From JAPOXK01 sp965220315 (GTDB taxonomy: Bacteria > Chloroflexota > Dehalococcoidia > Bin125), in contig CBDCPP010000002.1 of NCBI GenBank assembly GCA_965220315.1, forward strand, positions 558,001 through 622,000: DNA of 64,000 bases, written 5' to 3'. The position numbers were made by a program, and so were the translations under genes. Shown piece by piece: positions 25,271 through 34,501 of this stretch. Positions within the stretch are counted from its first letter, which is position 1. Each line of letters opens with the position of its first letter. The notes beneath the pieces are model-generated. The model searched no databases. It was given only the letters and a program-made list of their open reading frames with translations, and had not been told where the DNA came from.

Positions 25271-27328
25271 ATGGCTTTCCGAGTCGGTGTTGACGTGGGT
25301 GGAACCTTCACGGACCTTCTTCTCATTGACGAAGACGGCGGTGCCCGACACATCGCCAAAGTCCCCTCTACTCCTCCGGACCTCTCCGCTGGCGTCCTGC
25401 AAGGGCTGGAGAAAGTTTGCCAACAAGCCGGCATCGAGCCACAGGCGATCAGCCAAGTCATGCACGGCACCACCGTAGCCACCAACGCCATCCTCACCGG
25501 CAGCGGCGCTCGCGTTGGCCTCGTGACTACGCAGGGTTACGGACAGGTGCTGCAAGTGGCCCGCTCCTTCGTCCCCGGTGGTCTAGGTGCCTGGGTGATC
25601 TATAACAAGAGCGCCCCACTCGCCCCGCTCGAGTTGACGATCGAAGCTAAGGAACGCCTCAGCGCCCGCGGCGATGTCGTCGAACCCCTGGACGAAGACG
25701 ACCTCCGCGCCAAGCTTCGCCAGCTCAGAACTCGTGGCGTTGAGGCGCTCACCGTCTCGCTGATCAATGCTTACGCCGACGGCCGACATGAGCGCCGTGT
25801 TCAGGCGATCGCCGAAGAGGAAATGCCCGGCGTGCCCGTCTCCCTTTCGTCCGAAGTGATCCCGGAAATGCAGGAGTACGAGCGCACCATCACTACCGTC
25901 GCCAACTCTTACGTGCGCCCTACCGTAGCCAGCTATGTGACGGCGCTCCAAAGCGATCTTCGCGACCGGTTGAGCGACCACAACCTCCACCTGCTTCGCT
26001 CCGACGGTGGTCTCGCCTCGGCCGAAACCGCTCGTGCCACTCCTGTCAACCTGCTCATGAGTGGTCCGGCTGGTGGTGTCGCCGGCGCCATCTGGATCGC
26101 CCAACAGGCCGGTTACCACAATCTGCTAACTTTCGATATGGGCGGAACTTCTACCGATGTCTGCCTCGTGCAAGACGGCCGCGCCCGCACCCGCCGCGAA
26201 ACCACCGTCGGCGACGTGACCGTGCGCGCCTCGTCCCTGGACGTGCGCACGGTTGGTGCAGGAGGCGGCTCCATCGCCCATGTTCCCGAACTCACCAAAG
26301 CCCTGCGCGTCGGGCCCCAGAGCGCTGGCGCCGATCCTGGTCCTGCCGCCTACAACAAGGGCGGCACCAACCCGACCGTCACCGACGCCAATGTCGTTCT
26401 CGGCTACCTCCCCGACACCGCTCGCCTCGGCGGCGAACTTGCCATCGATCGCGTAAAAGCTGCTACTGCTGTCGAGACCGTCGCAGACGCTCTCGACCTC
26501 TCCCTGGAGCGTGCTGCGGCCGGCATCATTGATATCGTCAACGAGAACATGTTCGGCGCTCTCCGCCTGGTATCCGTCGAACAGGGCTACGACCCCCGCG
26601 ACTTCGCCCTCGTCGCCTTCGGCGGCGCTGGACCCATGCATGCCAACGCGCTCGGCCGCCTCATGAATTCCTGGCCGGTGGTCATTCCGCCCGGACCGGG
26701 CGTGCTCTGTGCCTATGGCGACGCCACCACCCGCTTGCGCAACGAAGCTTCCCGCACGTTCATTCGGCGCTTTCCCGAAACGAGCTCCACTGAAGTGGGT
26801 GCCATCCTCAAGGAACTGCAAGAAACCGCTGCTGCGGCGCTCGACGCCGAAGGCGTCCCCCGATCCGACCAGGCCACCACCTGTCAGATCGACCTCCGCT
26901 ACCACGGCCAAGGCTTGCTCCTCACCGTCGACGTGGCGCTCGACGGCTTCACCAGCGGCGGCCTAGAAGCCGCTGGTGTTCAGTTCGACCAGATGCACAC
27001 GCAGCTCTTCACCTTCGCCCTCGACGCCGATAAAGAGGTGGTGAACCTACGTGCGGTCGTCCACGGTCAAGCCACCACCCTCGCTGCGGAGACGCTGGAA
27101 TCGAGCGGTCCCGATCCGGCTGCCGCTGCCACCGGTACCCAAGCGATCTACGTGGACCAAGAGCAGCGTCAAGCCACCATTTACAACCGTGCTGCCCTTC
27201 GCGCGGGGCACCGCATCCCCGGTCCCGCGATCGTGACAGAAATGGATGCCACCAGCCTCATTCTGCCCGGTCACACCGGCGAGATCGACGCGCTGGGCAA
27301 TATCCTCATCCGCCCCAACACGAGCTAG
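25271..27328 (+). CDS. hyuA: Hydantoinase/oxoprolinase A-type subunit (HyuA, ATP-dependent)
   Basis: The 685-residue ASKHA-fold protein starts with RVGVDVGGTFTDLLLIDEDG (phosphate-binding loop) and contains HGTTVATNAIL, LLTFDMGGTSTDVCLVQDG and VRTVGAGGGSIAHV, all diagnostic of the N-methylhydantoinase/5-oxoprolinase/acetone-carboxylase alpha family. With HyuB it hydrolyses a cyclic amide using ATP. The SD is GAGGAGGGG. HyuB starts 11 bp after the stop, and an isochorismatase-type amidase follows, which together resemble the N-methylhydantoin to N-carbamoylsarcosine to sarcosine route. The real substrate is not proven. Confidence 0.92.
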   Translation: MAFRVGVDVGGTFTDLLLIDEDGGARHIAKVPSTPPDLSAGVLQGLEKVCQQAGIEPQAISQVMHGTTVATNAILTGSGARVGLVTTQGYGQVLQVARSFVPGGLGAWVIYNKSAPLAPLELTIEAKERLSARGDVVEPLDEDDLRAKLRQLRTRGVEALTVSLINAYADGRHERRVQAIAEEEMPGVPVSLSSEVIPEMQEYERTITTVANSYVRPTVASYVTALQSDLRDRLSDHNLHLLRSDGGLASAETARATPVNLLMSGPAGGVAGAIWIAQQAGYHNLLTFDMGGTSTDVCLVQDGRARTRRETTVGDVTVRASSLDVRTVGAGGGSIAHVPELTKALRVGPQSAGADPGPAAYNKGGTNPTVTDANVVLGYLPDTARLGGELAIDRVKAATAVETVADALDLSLERAAAGIIDIVNENMFGALRLVSVEQGYDPRDFALVAFGGAGPMHANALGRLMNSWPVVIPPGPGVLCAYGDATTRLRNEASRTFIRRFPETSSTEVGAILKELQETAAAALDAEGVPRSDQATTCQIDLRYHGQGLLLTVDVALDGFTSGGLEAAGVQFDQMHTQLFTFALDADKEVVNLRAVVHGQATTLAAETLESSGPDPAAAATGTQAIYVDQEQRQATIYNRAALRAGHRIPGPAIVTEMDATSLILPGHTGEIDALGNILIRPNTS

Positions 27329-27339
27329 AGAGGGCAGCG

Positions 27340-29232
27340 ATGCCGGCCACCTTTAATCAAACCAACACGACGCCCTTCCAGAAAGTCTCGGTGGACCCTG
27401 TCACCCTGGATATCATCGAGAACGCCCTGCGCAACGCCCGCTTTGAGATGGATGCCGTGCTCTTCCGCACCGCTATGTCTCCAGGCATCCGCGAGCAGCA
27501 TGACGAGTTTCCCATGATCGCCAACTTGGACGGCAAGATGGTCGTCGGCCAGTTCGGCTCCTTCATCCATGGTTTCCTCCAAGCCTATGACGGCGTGATC
27601 GAAGAGGGAGACGTTTTCCTCACCTCGGATCCCTACAGCTGCGACGCTGCCATCAGCCACGGCAACGACTGGCTAGTCTTGATGCCCATCCACAAAGACG
27701 GCCGCATGATCAGCTGGGTGGCGATGTTTGGGCACGTCACGGATGTCGGCGGCAAAGTGCCCGGTAGTCTCCCCACGGACGCCCGCCAGATCTTCGAAGA
27801 GGGCGTCATCATCCCGCCCGTCAAGATCTATAAGCGCGGCGTGCTACAGGAGGACATCCTCGATCTGATCCTGCGCAACTGCCGTCTCCCGCAGTGGAAC
27901 CGCAGCGACCTCAACGCCATCCTCGCTGCCTGCCGCCTGGCAGGACGGCGCACGATCGAGCTCGCTGAGCGCTTTGGCGACGACGTTTACTACTCTGCTC
28001 TGGAGGAACTGCTGGATCGCAACCGTCGCGCTATGCGGGAGCTGATCCGCACCATCATCCCCGAAGAAAAGCGCACCTTTGAGGACTACGTCTGCGACGA
28101 CGGCTTGGGCATGGGTCCCTACAAGCTCCATTGCGCTATGTGGCGCGAGGGCGACAAAGTCATCTTCGACTTCGCAGAGACCGATCCGCAATCGATCGGC
28201 TCCATCAACTTCTATCTCAGCGAAGCCATGTTCAAGATGTTCTGCGGTGTCTTCATGATCATGGTCTTCGACCCGCAAATCCTCTTCAACGACGGCTTCT
28301 ATGACCTTATGGAAGTACGCATTCCCAAAGGTTCCCTGCTCAAACCTCGCCGCCCCGCCGCGCTCTCCTGCCGCACCCATACCCTCGGCCGCGTGTTCGA
28401 CATCATCAGCGGCCTCTTTGGACAAGGTGCCCCCGACCTGCTCTGTGCTGCCGGCTTCTCCGACAGTCCGCATTTCATGTACTCCGGCTATGACAAGAAT
28501 GGTGAGTGGTACCAGCTCTACCAGATCGGCTTCGGTGGTATCCCTGGCCGCCCCATGGGTGACGGCCCCGACGGCCACTCGCTCTGGCCCTCCTTCACTA
28601 ACGTTCCCAATGAGTTCCTGGAAAGCTACTTCCCTCTCCGCATCGACACCTATGAGACCGTGACCGACTCCGGCGGCCCTGGCTTGCATCGGGGAGGGAA
28701 CGGTATCTCCATCGGCTATCGTTTCCTTGAGGCTGGCGAAATCTCGATTCATGACGATCGCTGGCTCACCTACCCCTGGGGCGTCAACGGGGGTTTCCCC
28801 GGTGGCCGTAGCACCAAGCTGCTCGTGCGCACCGACGGCTCCCGTGAGTACCTCCCCTCCAAGTGCGACCGCATCGTGGTTGAGGAAGGCGACATTCTCT
28901 ACTTCAACACCTGGGGCGGTGGCGGTTGGGGCGACCCCCTCCAGCGCGCCGCCGCCCTCGTCGCCGCCGACGTTGCTGGCAACCTCGTCTCCGTCGAGGG
29001 CGCCAAGCGCTACGGCGTCGTGATTAACGGCGACGGCACCGTGGACCAAGCGGCTACCATCGCCCTTCGGGAAAAGATCGCGGCCGAGCGGTCCGCGCCT
29101 CAGCTATTCGACTTCGGCGGATCGATCGAAGAGCTCAAGGCCCGCTGCAAAGCGGAAACCATGCTAGACCCGCCCACAGAGCCGCAGCTTCCGCGCTGGC
29201 TCTCCGCCAGGCAGTCGGCTGGCGTCGGCTAG
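27340..29232 (+). CDS. hyuB: Hydantoinase/oxoprolinase B-type subunit (HyuB), 630 aa
   Basis: It begins with TFNQTNTTPFQKVSVDPVTL and the family block VDPVTLDIIENALRNARFEM, and contains NDP-equivalent SDPYSCDAAISHGNDW, GGKVPGSLP, GPGLHRGGNGISIGYRF and the C-terminal WGGGGWGDPLQR motif. HyuB is the partner of HyuA. It is about 35 residues longer than the other two HyuB paralogues in the window and is the only one adjacent to a hyuA. It has an SD (GAGAGGG) and is coupled to hyuA by 11 bp. Confidence 0.92.
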   Translation: MPATFNQTNTTPFQKVSVDPVTLDIIENALRNARFEMDAVLFRTAMSPGIREQHDEFPMIANLDGKMVVGQFGSFIHGFLQAYDGVIEEGDVFLTSDPYSCDAAISHGNDWLVLMPIHKDGRMISWVAMFGHVTDVGGKVPGSLPTDARQIFEEGVIIPPVKIYKRGVLQEDILDLILRNCRLPQWNRSDLNAILAACRLAGRRTIELAERFGDDVYYSALEELLDRNRRAMRELIRTIIPEEKRTFEDYVCDDGLGMGPYKLHCAMWREGDKVIFDFAETDPQSIGSINFYLSEAMFKMFCGVFMIMVFDPQILFNDGFYDLMEVRIPKGSLLKPRRPAALSCRTHTLGRVFDIISGLFGQGAPDLLCAAGFSDSPHFMYSGYDKNGEWYQLYQIGFGGIPGRPMGDGPDGHSLWPSFTNVPNEFLESYFPLRIDTYETVTDSGGPGLHRGGNGISIGYRFLEAGEISIHDDRWLTYPWGVNGGFPGGRSTKLLVRTDGSREYLPSKCDRIVVEEGDILYFNTWGGGGWGDPLQRAAALVAADVAGNLVSVEGAKRYGVVINGDGTVDQAATIALREKIAAERSAPQLFDFGGSIEELKARCKAETMLDPPTEPQLPRWLSARQSAGVG

Positions 29233-29258
29233 CCTGTAATCACGGCAGACGACGCATC

Positions 29259-29897
29259 ATGGCACAAGATCTCAACCAAGATTACGTCGGCGCTGGTTAC
29301 AATCAGCGCCTCGGCTTCGGTGACCGCCCTGCCCTCCTCGTGGTCGATATGGTGGAGGCCTATTTCGATAAGACCTCGCCCCTCTACGCTGGCGTCGAGG
29401 ACGCTCTGGAGTCCGCCAAACGCGTGCTCGCGGCCGCGCGGCAGGTCGGCGTCTTCACCGCCTTCACCAATGTGCGTTATATGAAGGGCGCCCTCAATGG
29501 AGGCATCTTTGTCAAGAAAGTGCCGACGCTTCAAATCTTCGAAGAGGGATCAGCGCTGGGCGATTGGCCCGAGGGCCTCGATCCTCGCGACGACGAGCTC
29601 ATCATCTCCAAGCAATATCCCAGCGCCTTCTTCGGCACCAGTTTGGCGGCCACCCTCACTTCGCTCGGCATCGACACGCTGATCATTGCCGGCCTCACTA
29701 CCAGCGGCTGTATCCGCGCGACCTGCATCGATACCGTCTCCAGCGGCTTCCGCCCCATCATCGTGCGCGAGGCCGTCGGCGATCGCGATGAGCGGCCCCA
29801 CGAGGCCAACCTCTTCGATATGAACGCCAAATACGGAGATGTCGTCAGCGAAACCGAGGTGATCTCCTACCTGCAGGAGATCGGCGCCTCCTCCTAG
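29259..29897 (+). CDS. Isochorismatase-family cysteine hydrolase (N-carbamoylsarcosine amidase-like)
   Basis: The 212-residue enzyme keeps the catalytic triad of cysteine hydrolases: D30 (ALLVVDMVEAYF), K118 (IISKQYPSAFFG) and C151 (GLTTSGCIRATC). Members cleave isochorismate, nicotinamide, ureidoacrylate or N-carbamoylsarcosine. Its place as third gene after hyuA-hyuB suggests hydrolysis of the N-carbamoyl product of hydantoin ring opening. The stop overlaps the 3' end of the convergent PEP-mutase-like gene by four bases. Confidence 0.88.
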   Translation: MAQDLNQDYVGAGYNQRLGFGDRPALLVVDMVEAYFDKTSPLYAGVEDALESAKRVLAAARQVGVFTAFTNVRYMKGALNGGIFVKKVPTLQIFEEGSALGDWPEGLDPRDDELIISKQYPSAFFGTSLAATLTSLGIDTLIIAGLTTSGCIRATCIDTVSSGFRPIIVREAVGDRDERPHEANLFDMNAKYGDVVSETEVISYLQEIGASS

Positions 29898-30751
29898 CGC
29901 ACTGTCTCCGCCGCCGCTTCCGCCGCTCGGTACCGCTCTACTCCGAGTACGCGCGCGATTGCTTCCACATCCGGCATCTTTCGCGCGGTCGCATCAATGC
30001 GACCGCGACGCGCCAGCTCCTCGTAGATGTCTCGGATCGCGCCGAACAACGCATGGATCGTATCGAGGGCGAGTATCAGTCGGTAGCCTAAAGCTGCCGC
30101 CTCTTCCGCTTGCAACAGCCCACTATTCAGCAGCCGCGGCAGATCCGGCGCCATCGCCGCCACCCGCTCGATGTCATCCCGTGTCTTGAGTCCGTCGACG
30201 AACACCAAGTCCGCTCCTGCTTCCGCGAAGGCGTGGATCCGCCGATCGACCTCGTCCCAACCATGCGGTGCCAGCGCGTCCGTCCTGGCGATCACCACCA
30301 GCGATCCGTCGTGGCGCGCGGCACATGCTGCCCGCACCTTCTGCACCGCTTCCTCGATCGGGATTACCTCCTTGCCGGTCATGAATCCGCAGCGCTTGGG
30401 CCAAACCTGATCCTCAATGTGCAGCGCCGCCACCCCTGCCGCCTCATAGCTTTCGATGGTCCGTGTGACGTTGGCCGCGTTGCCGTAGCCTGTATCCGCA
30501 TCTGCGATCACGGGCACGTCGACTGCCGCCGCGATCCGCCGGGCGTTCGCCACCATTTCGCCCATCCCCAGTAGTCCGATGTCCGGCACCCCGTGCGCCG
30601 CCGCCGTTCCGAATCCAGTCATGTAGACCGCCGCATGTCCGGCTGCAGCGGCATACGCGGCCTGCCCGCCGTCCCATACGAACGGCGCAACGACCGTCCC
30701 TTGATCCATGAGAGCCCGGAGTCGCGCTCCGGGTGACGCTGTTTCTGGCAT
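29894..30751 (-). CDS. Isocitrate lyase/PEP mutase-family enzyme (methylisocitrate lyase-like)
   Basis: The start at ATG 30751 (MPETASPGARLRALM) lies behind GGAGA. Key blocks are FVWDGGQAAYAAAAGHAA, VIADADTGYGNAANVTRTI with the metal-binding Asp residues, LHIEDQVWPKRCGFMTGK covering the catalytic K-[KR]-C-G loop, and VIARTDALAPHGWDE. The C-G-F replaces the usual C-G-H of lyases, so activity may be an oxaloacetate decarboxylase or carboxyphosphonoenolpyruvate-type reaction. Length (285 aa) is typical. It is divergent from an LLM gene at 30814 with 62 bp between starts. Confidence 0.88.
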   Translation of the reverse strand: MPETASPGARLRALMDQGTVVAPFVWDGGQAAYAAAAGHAAVYMTGFGTAAAHGVPDIGLLGMGEMVANARRIAAAVDVPVIADADTGYGNAANVTRTIESYEAAGVAALHIEDQVWPKRCGFMTGKEVIPIEEAVQKVRAACAARHDGSLVVIARTDALAPHGWDEVDRRIHAFAEAGADLVFVDGLKTRDDIERVAAMAPDLPRLLNSGLLQAEEAAALGYRLILALDTIHALFGAIRDIYEELARRGRIDATARKMPDVEAIARVLGVERYRAAEAAAETVR

Positions 30752-30813
30752 ATCGTCTCCTCTTACCACTTGCGCTCCGCGGTATCGTAGCGGCCAGAGT
30801 TGGGAGGATAACG

Positions 30814-31752
30814 ATGGCGAAACCGGGCATCATGGTGGCCGCTCAGCCGGGGGAGCGCCGCGCCGCGATCGAACTTGCTCAGCAGCTCGATCATCAGGGG
30901 TTCGATCACATCCTTTGTCCCTATGACTGGGCGGTCCCCAAGGGGGACTGGGTCGGGGCCGTCTCGGAAGTCTATGACGCTCTCAGTCTCTGCTCTGCCA
31001 TTCTCCAGGCTACCAACGAGATTACGGTTGGCAGCGGCATCAGCATTACCTACATGCGCCACCCCGCCGACTTGGCTGGCGCTGCTTCCTTCAACCATGA
31101 GATCAGTGGTGGCCGCTTCCGGCTCGGCCTCGGCACAGGCCATGCGGCGATCCTAAAGCCATTCGGGATCACCTGGGAAAAGCCTTTGGAGCATGTCCGC
31201 AGCTACGTCCAGCAGCTGCGTGCCGCAAGCCGCGGCCAGCCCTTGCCCCCAATATGGATCGCTGCCCTGCGGCGCAAGATGACCCGGCTTGCTGGTGAGG
31301 TCGCGGAAGGCGCCCTCGGCGCCAACATCCCGCTCTCCCACGTTGCGGCCCTGCAGCAAGAGATTCCCGAGGCGAAGCGAGCACAGTGTACCTTCGCCAA
31401 CATCGCGCCGATCTGGATCACCGAAGACCGCGAGGAAGGCCTCGCCTTCGTCCGGCGCTTCCTCGCGCTCCACATGCCGCTCCCCAACTACACTGCCTTT
31501 TTCACGGAAGCTGGCTATGGTGAGGAAGTTCGGCGTGCGCAGGCTGCGCTCGCCGTCGGCGACCACGCGGCTGTGGAAGCGGCCATCAGTGAGCGCATGG
31601 CGGAAGATATCGGGATCTTCGGTTCGCGCTCGCAGATGCGCGACAAGATCGAAGCTTGGCAAGCGGCGGGCGTCACTCTCACGGTCTCGACCCTCTGGGC
31701 CTCCGAGCACCAGCCTGCCGCCGTTGCCCGCGTTGCCGCTCTGCTCGCATAG
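30814..31752 (+). CDS. LLM class flavin-dependent oxidoreductase (312 aa)
   Basis: ATG 30814 follows GGGAGG by seven bases and gives AKPGIMVAAQPGERRAAIEL. Family blocks are GFDHILCPYDWAVP, ITVGSGISITYMRHPADLAG and GGRFRLGLGTGHAAIL. The sequence PPIWIAALRRKMTRLAGEVAEG matches the F420-dependent (Mer-like) branch pattern. It is followed 52 bp later by a hyuB paralogue, with an enoyl-CoA hydratase beyond, suggesting a three-gene operon. Confidence 0.88.
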   Translation: MAKPGIMVAAQPGERRAAIELAQQLDHQGFDHILCPYDWAVPKGDWVGAVSEVYDALSLCSAILQATNEITVGSGISITYMRHPADLAGAASFNHEISGGRFRLGLGTGHAAILKPFGITWEKPLEHVRSYVQQLRAASRGQPLPPIWIAALRRKMTRLAGEVAEGALGANIPLSHVAALQQEIPEAKRAQCTFANIAPIWITEDREEGLAFVRRFLALHMPLPNYTAFFTEAGYGEEVRRAQAALAVGDHAAVEAAISERMAEDIGIFGSRSQMRDKIEAWQAAGVTLTVSTLWASEHQPAAVARVAALLA

Positions 31753-31804
31753 TGCGAACCCGCTAGTCTGCCACGTGTTGGGCGAAACGAGGTTGAGCGA
31801 ATCC

Positions 31805-33592
31805 ATGAGTGAGCGCGTCCCTCCGGCCATCGACCCTGTCTTTTATGAACTCGTCTCGACGGGCTTGCGCGCCGTCTGCAACGAGATGGCTCTGCTCGTG
31901 GCGAAGAGCGCCTATTCCATCGCCGTGGCCGAAGGGCGTGACTTCGCCGGGGCCATCTACGATCGCCACGGTTTCTTGGTAGCGCAGGGGGAGACAGATC
32001 TCCCGGCCTTCGTCGGCATCACCATGGTGGCCGTACCCGAGGTGCTGCGCAGCATCGGCCTCGCTAATATGCAGCCCGACGACATCTATATGATCAACGA
32101 CCCCTACGTCGCCAGCACCCACTGCAATGACATCCACTTCGTCCGCCCCGTCTTCCACGAGGACCAGATCATCGCTTTCGTTTCCTCCACAGCGCACTGG
32201 TCGGATGTAGGCGGCGTCGCGCCTGGATCGATCAACGTCAGTGCCCGCTCCCACTACGAGGAAGGCGTGCGCATCCCAGCCATCACGATCTGGCGCGAGG
32301 GGGAGCTCAACCACGATGTCGTTGCTCTCCTACTGCACAACATGCGTGAGTCCTGGGAACGCATGGGCGATCTCAACGCGCAGACCTCTGCAGTGCGGCT
32401 TGGCGACCGGCGCATCCGCGAACTCGCGGAAAAACACGGCCCCGCTGCCGTCCTGGCCGGCATGGCGGAGATTCAGAACCAGTCCGAGCGCATGATGCGA
32501 GAGAATCTTCGTGCTCTTCCAGACGGCGCCTACGAGGCGGAAGACTGGGTCGACGAAGATGTGGCAACCGGCAATCCTGTCGCCATACGGCTGCGGCTCA
32601 CCATCGACGGCGATCACGCCGATGTCGACCTTACCGCCAGCGATGGCGCCGCCGGTTCCGGCGTTAACTCCACGATTGCCGCCACGACCTCCGCAGTCTT
32701 CATAGCGGTCGGATCGATCCTCCCCACTATGCCTATGAACGCCGGCATCTTGCGGGCGATGACGATCCGCACAACACCTGGCTCCATCTGCCACGCGCAA
32801 CCCCCCTCTGCGATCTCCGCTACCGCTGCAAGCAGCATGGAGGCAGTGATCGGTGCTGTCACCCTGGCGATGAGCGCGGCTTTGCCGGCGCGCGGCGCTG
32901 GCGTTGCATCGACGATCCTTAATACCACCTACCACGGCTGGGACACGCGCGATGGCTTCGCCACCACCTATATCTGCTATATCTGGTCACCCGGCGGCAT
33001 GGGCGGTTCGCGATCTAACGACGGAGCGAACGTCGTTGGATCGCCCTACGCTTCCACGATCGTCAACGTCCCTGCCGAACTCCAAGAAAGACGCTTTCCC
33101 CTCCTCTATCAGCGTTACCAGCTCTTGCAGAACTCGGGCGGACCAGGCCGCTCGCGTGGTGGTATGGCCGTCCACCAACTCGTCACCTTCCCCTACGTGG
33201 CTGGCACTCTCTCCACCTTCGGCAACCGCGAGCGTTTCGGCCCTCCCGGCGTCTTCGGGGGTCACGTGGGACGGACAGCGGGCATGGCGCTGAATCCGGA
33301 TACCGAGCGCGAGAAGTCCCTGCCTGTATTCTCGGTCCTAGTGCCCGTTGTAGTAGGGGACCTGCTCTCCTTCTGGTCCGCCGGCGGTGGTGGCTACGGC
33401 GAACCCCTAGAACGTGACCCGGAACGCGTGCTCAACGATGTGATCGACGAGTACGTCTCGATCGAGGGTGCGCGTGCGGACTATGGCGTCGTCGTGCGCG
33501 CGCTGGACCGCCGCTGCCTTTCCTATGAGATCGACGCCGGAGCGACCGCTGCTCTCCGCGCCGAGCTTCGGGCCGACCGCGCTGGCAGCTGA
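31805..33592 (+). CDS. hyuB: Hydantoinase B-family protein (595 aa), paralogue without HyuA
   Basis: It starts at ATG 31805 (MSERVPPAIDPVFYELVSTG). The family signatures are MINDPYVASTHCNDIHFVRP, HWSDVGGVAPGS, NSGGPGRSRGGMAVHQLV and FWSAGGGGYGEPLERDPERV. It is 595 residues and closely resembles the minus-strand gene at 34502-36289, less the hyuB at 27340. No hyuA is adjacent, so it must share the HyuA at 25271 or act alone. The upstream frame open to 31289 is only the shadow of the LLM gene. Confidence 0.9.
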   Translation: MSERVPPAIDPVFYELVSTGLRAVCNEMALLVAKSAYSIAVAEGRDFAGAIYDRHGFLVAQGETDLPAFVGITMVAVPEVLRSIGLANMQPDDIYMINDPYVASTHCNDIHFVRPVFHEDQIIAFVSSTAHWSDVGGVAPGSINVSARSHYEEGVRIPAITIWREGELNHDVVALLLHNMRESWERMGDLNAQTSAVRLGDRRIRELAEKHGPAAVLAGMAEIQNQSERMMRENLRALPDGAYEAEDWVDEDVATGNPVAIRLRLTIDGDHADVDLTASDGAAGSGVNSTIAATTSAVFIAVGSILPTMPMNAGILRAMTIRTTPGSICHAQPPSAISATAASSMEAVIGAVTLAMSAALPARGAGVASTILNTTYHGWDTRDGFATTYICYIWSPGGMGGSRSNDGANVVGSPYASTIVNVPAELQERRFPLLYQRYQLLQNSGGPGRSRGGMAVHQLVTFPYVAGTLSTFGNRERFGPPGVFGGHVGRTAGMALNPDTEREKSLPVFSVLVPVVVGDLLSFWSAGGGGYGEPLERDPERVLNDVIDEYVSIEGARADYGVVVRALDRRCLSYEIDAGATAALRAELRADRAGS

Positions 33593-33603
33593 GGAGGCTA
33601 GGC

Positions 33604-34404
33604 ATGCCGGAAACGATTACCTATGAGCGAGCCGACCGCGTCGCGCACATCATGCTCAACCGGCCGGAGCGCATGAACGCGATCTCGCCGCTATTGCAGC
33701 AGGAATTGGACCACGCTTTTGTGGAGGCAGAAACTGACGATGCTGTGAGCGTGATCTTGCTCAGTGGAGCAGGCCGGGGCTTTTGCGCTGGCTATGATCT
33801 CGCTGGTTCCGGCGACTCCGCCGAGATCCGCGGTGTCTCTGCCGACCGTGATCGCTTGGAGCGCATGATCGAGCGCTTCCTCCGCATCTGGGAGACACGT
33901 ATTCCAGTAATCGCCAAGGTGCATGGCGCCTGCCTGGCCGGTGGATCGATGCTGGCGGTTTCGAGCGATATCACGATCGCCGCCGAAGATGCCCGTGTAG
34001 GTACACCCCAGATCCCGCTTGGCGCGGGCTTCCTGGGACCGCTCTGGGCTTGGCATGTCGGTCCGAAGAAGGCCAAAGAGCTTATCTTCCCCACGGGCAC
34101 GGTCATCTCTGGTGCGGAGGCGGCTCGAATCGGATTATTTAATGTTGCTGTGCCCGCTACGGAGTTGGATAGCTACGTCGAAGAGTACGCACAGCGCGTC
34201 GCAAAGACACCCCGCGAGATTCTGGTGCTTGAGAAGCGCGCGATCAATCGCAGCCAGGAGATCCAGGGCTTCCGCGAGGCCTTCCTGCTCTCGGCGGAGT
34301 ATGACGCGCTCGCCCACGCTACGGACGCCGTCCGCCAGACCAAGCAGCGAATACAGCAGGAAGGGCTCAAATCGGCCCTGGCTGCATGGGCTAGCACTCA
34401 ATAG
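33604..34404 (+). CDS. Enoyl-CoA hydratase/isomerase (crotonase family)
   Basis: The 266-residue crotonase has the oxyanion-hole loops GAGRGFCAGYDLAG and KVHGACLAGGSMLAVSSDI and the C-terminal block KTPREILVLEKRAINRSQEIQGF. The segment PQIPLGAGFLGPLWAWHVGPKKAKEL is typical of hydratases and isomerases acting on branched or cyclic acyl-CoAs. It starts 11 bp after the hyuB-like gene behind GAGGAGG, so it belongs to the same operon. The Glu/Asp catalytic pair position could not be confirmed without alignment. Confidence 0.9.
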   Translation: MPETITYERADRVAHIMLNRPERMNAISPLLQQELDHAFVEAETDDAVSVILLSGAGRGFCAGYDLAGSGDSAEIRGVSADRDRLERMIERFLRIWETRIPVIAKVHGACLAGGSMLAVSSDITIAAEDARVGTPQIPLGAGFLGPLWAWHVGPKKAKELIFPTGTVISGAEAARIGLFNVAVPATELDSYVEEYAQRVAKTPREILVLEKRAINRSQEIQGFREAFLLSAEYDALAHATDAVRQTKQRIQQEGLKSALAAWASTQ

Positions 34405-34501
34405 CAGCCAGCCCCAGCGTTTCGCGGACGGCAGCCGTCCTGCTCGCTCTCCTCTGCGGCGCTCCGGACGAACTTATGCCCGCAGGCCGCCCCCAGCGCG
34501 C

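Noticed and set aside
27844..29049. A 401-codon minus-strand frame opposite hyuB
   Set aside because: It is antisense to hyuB with no recognisable domain.
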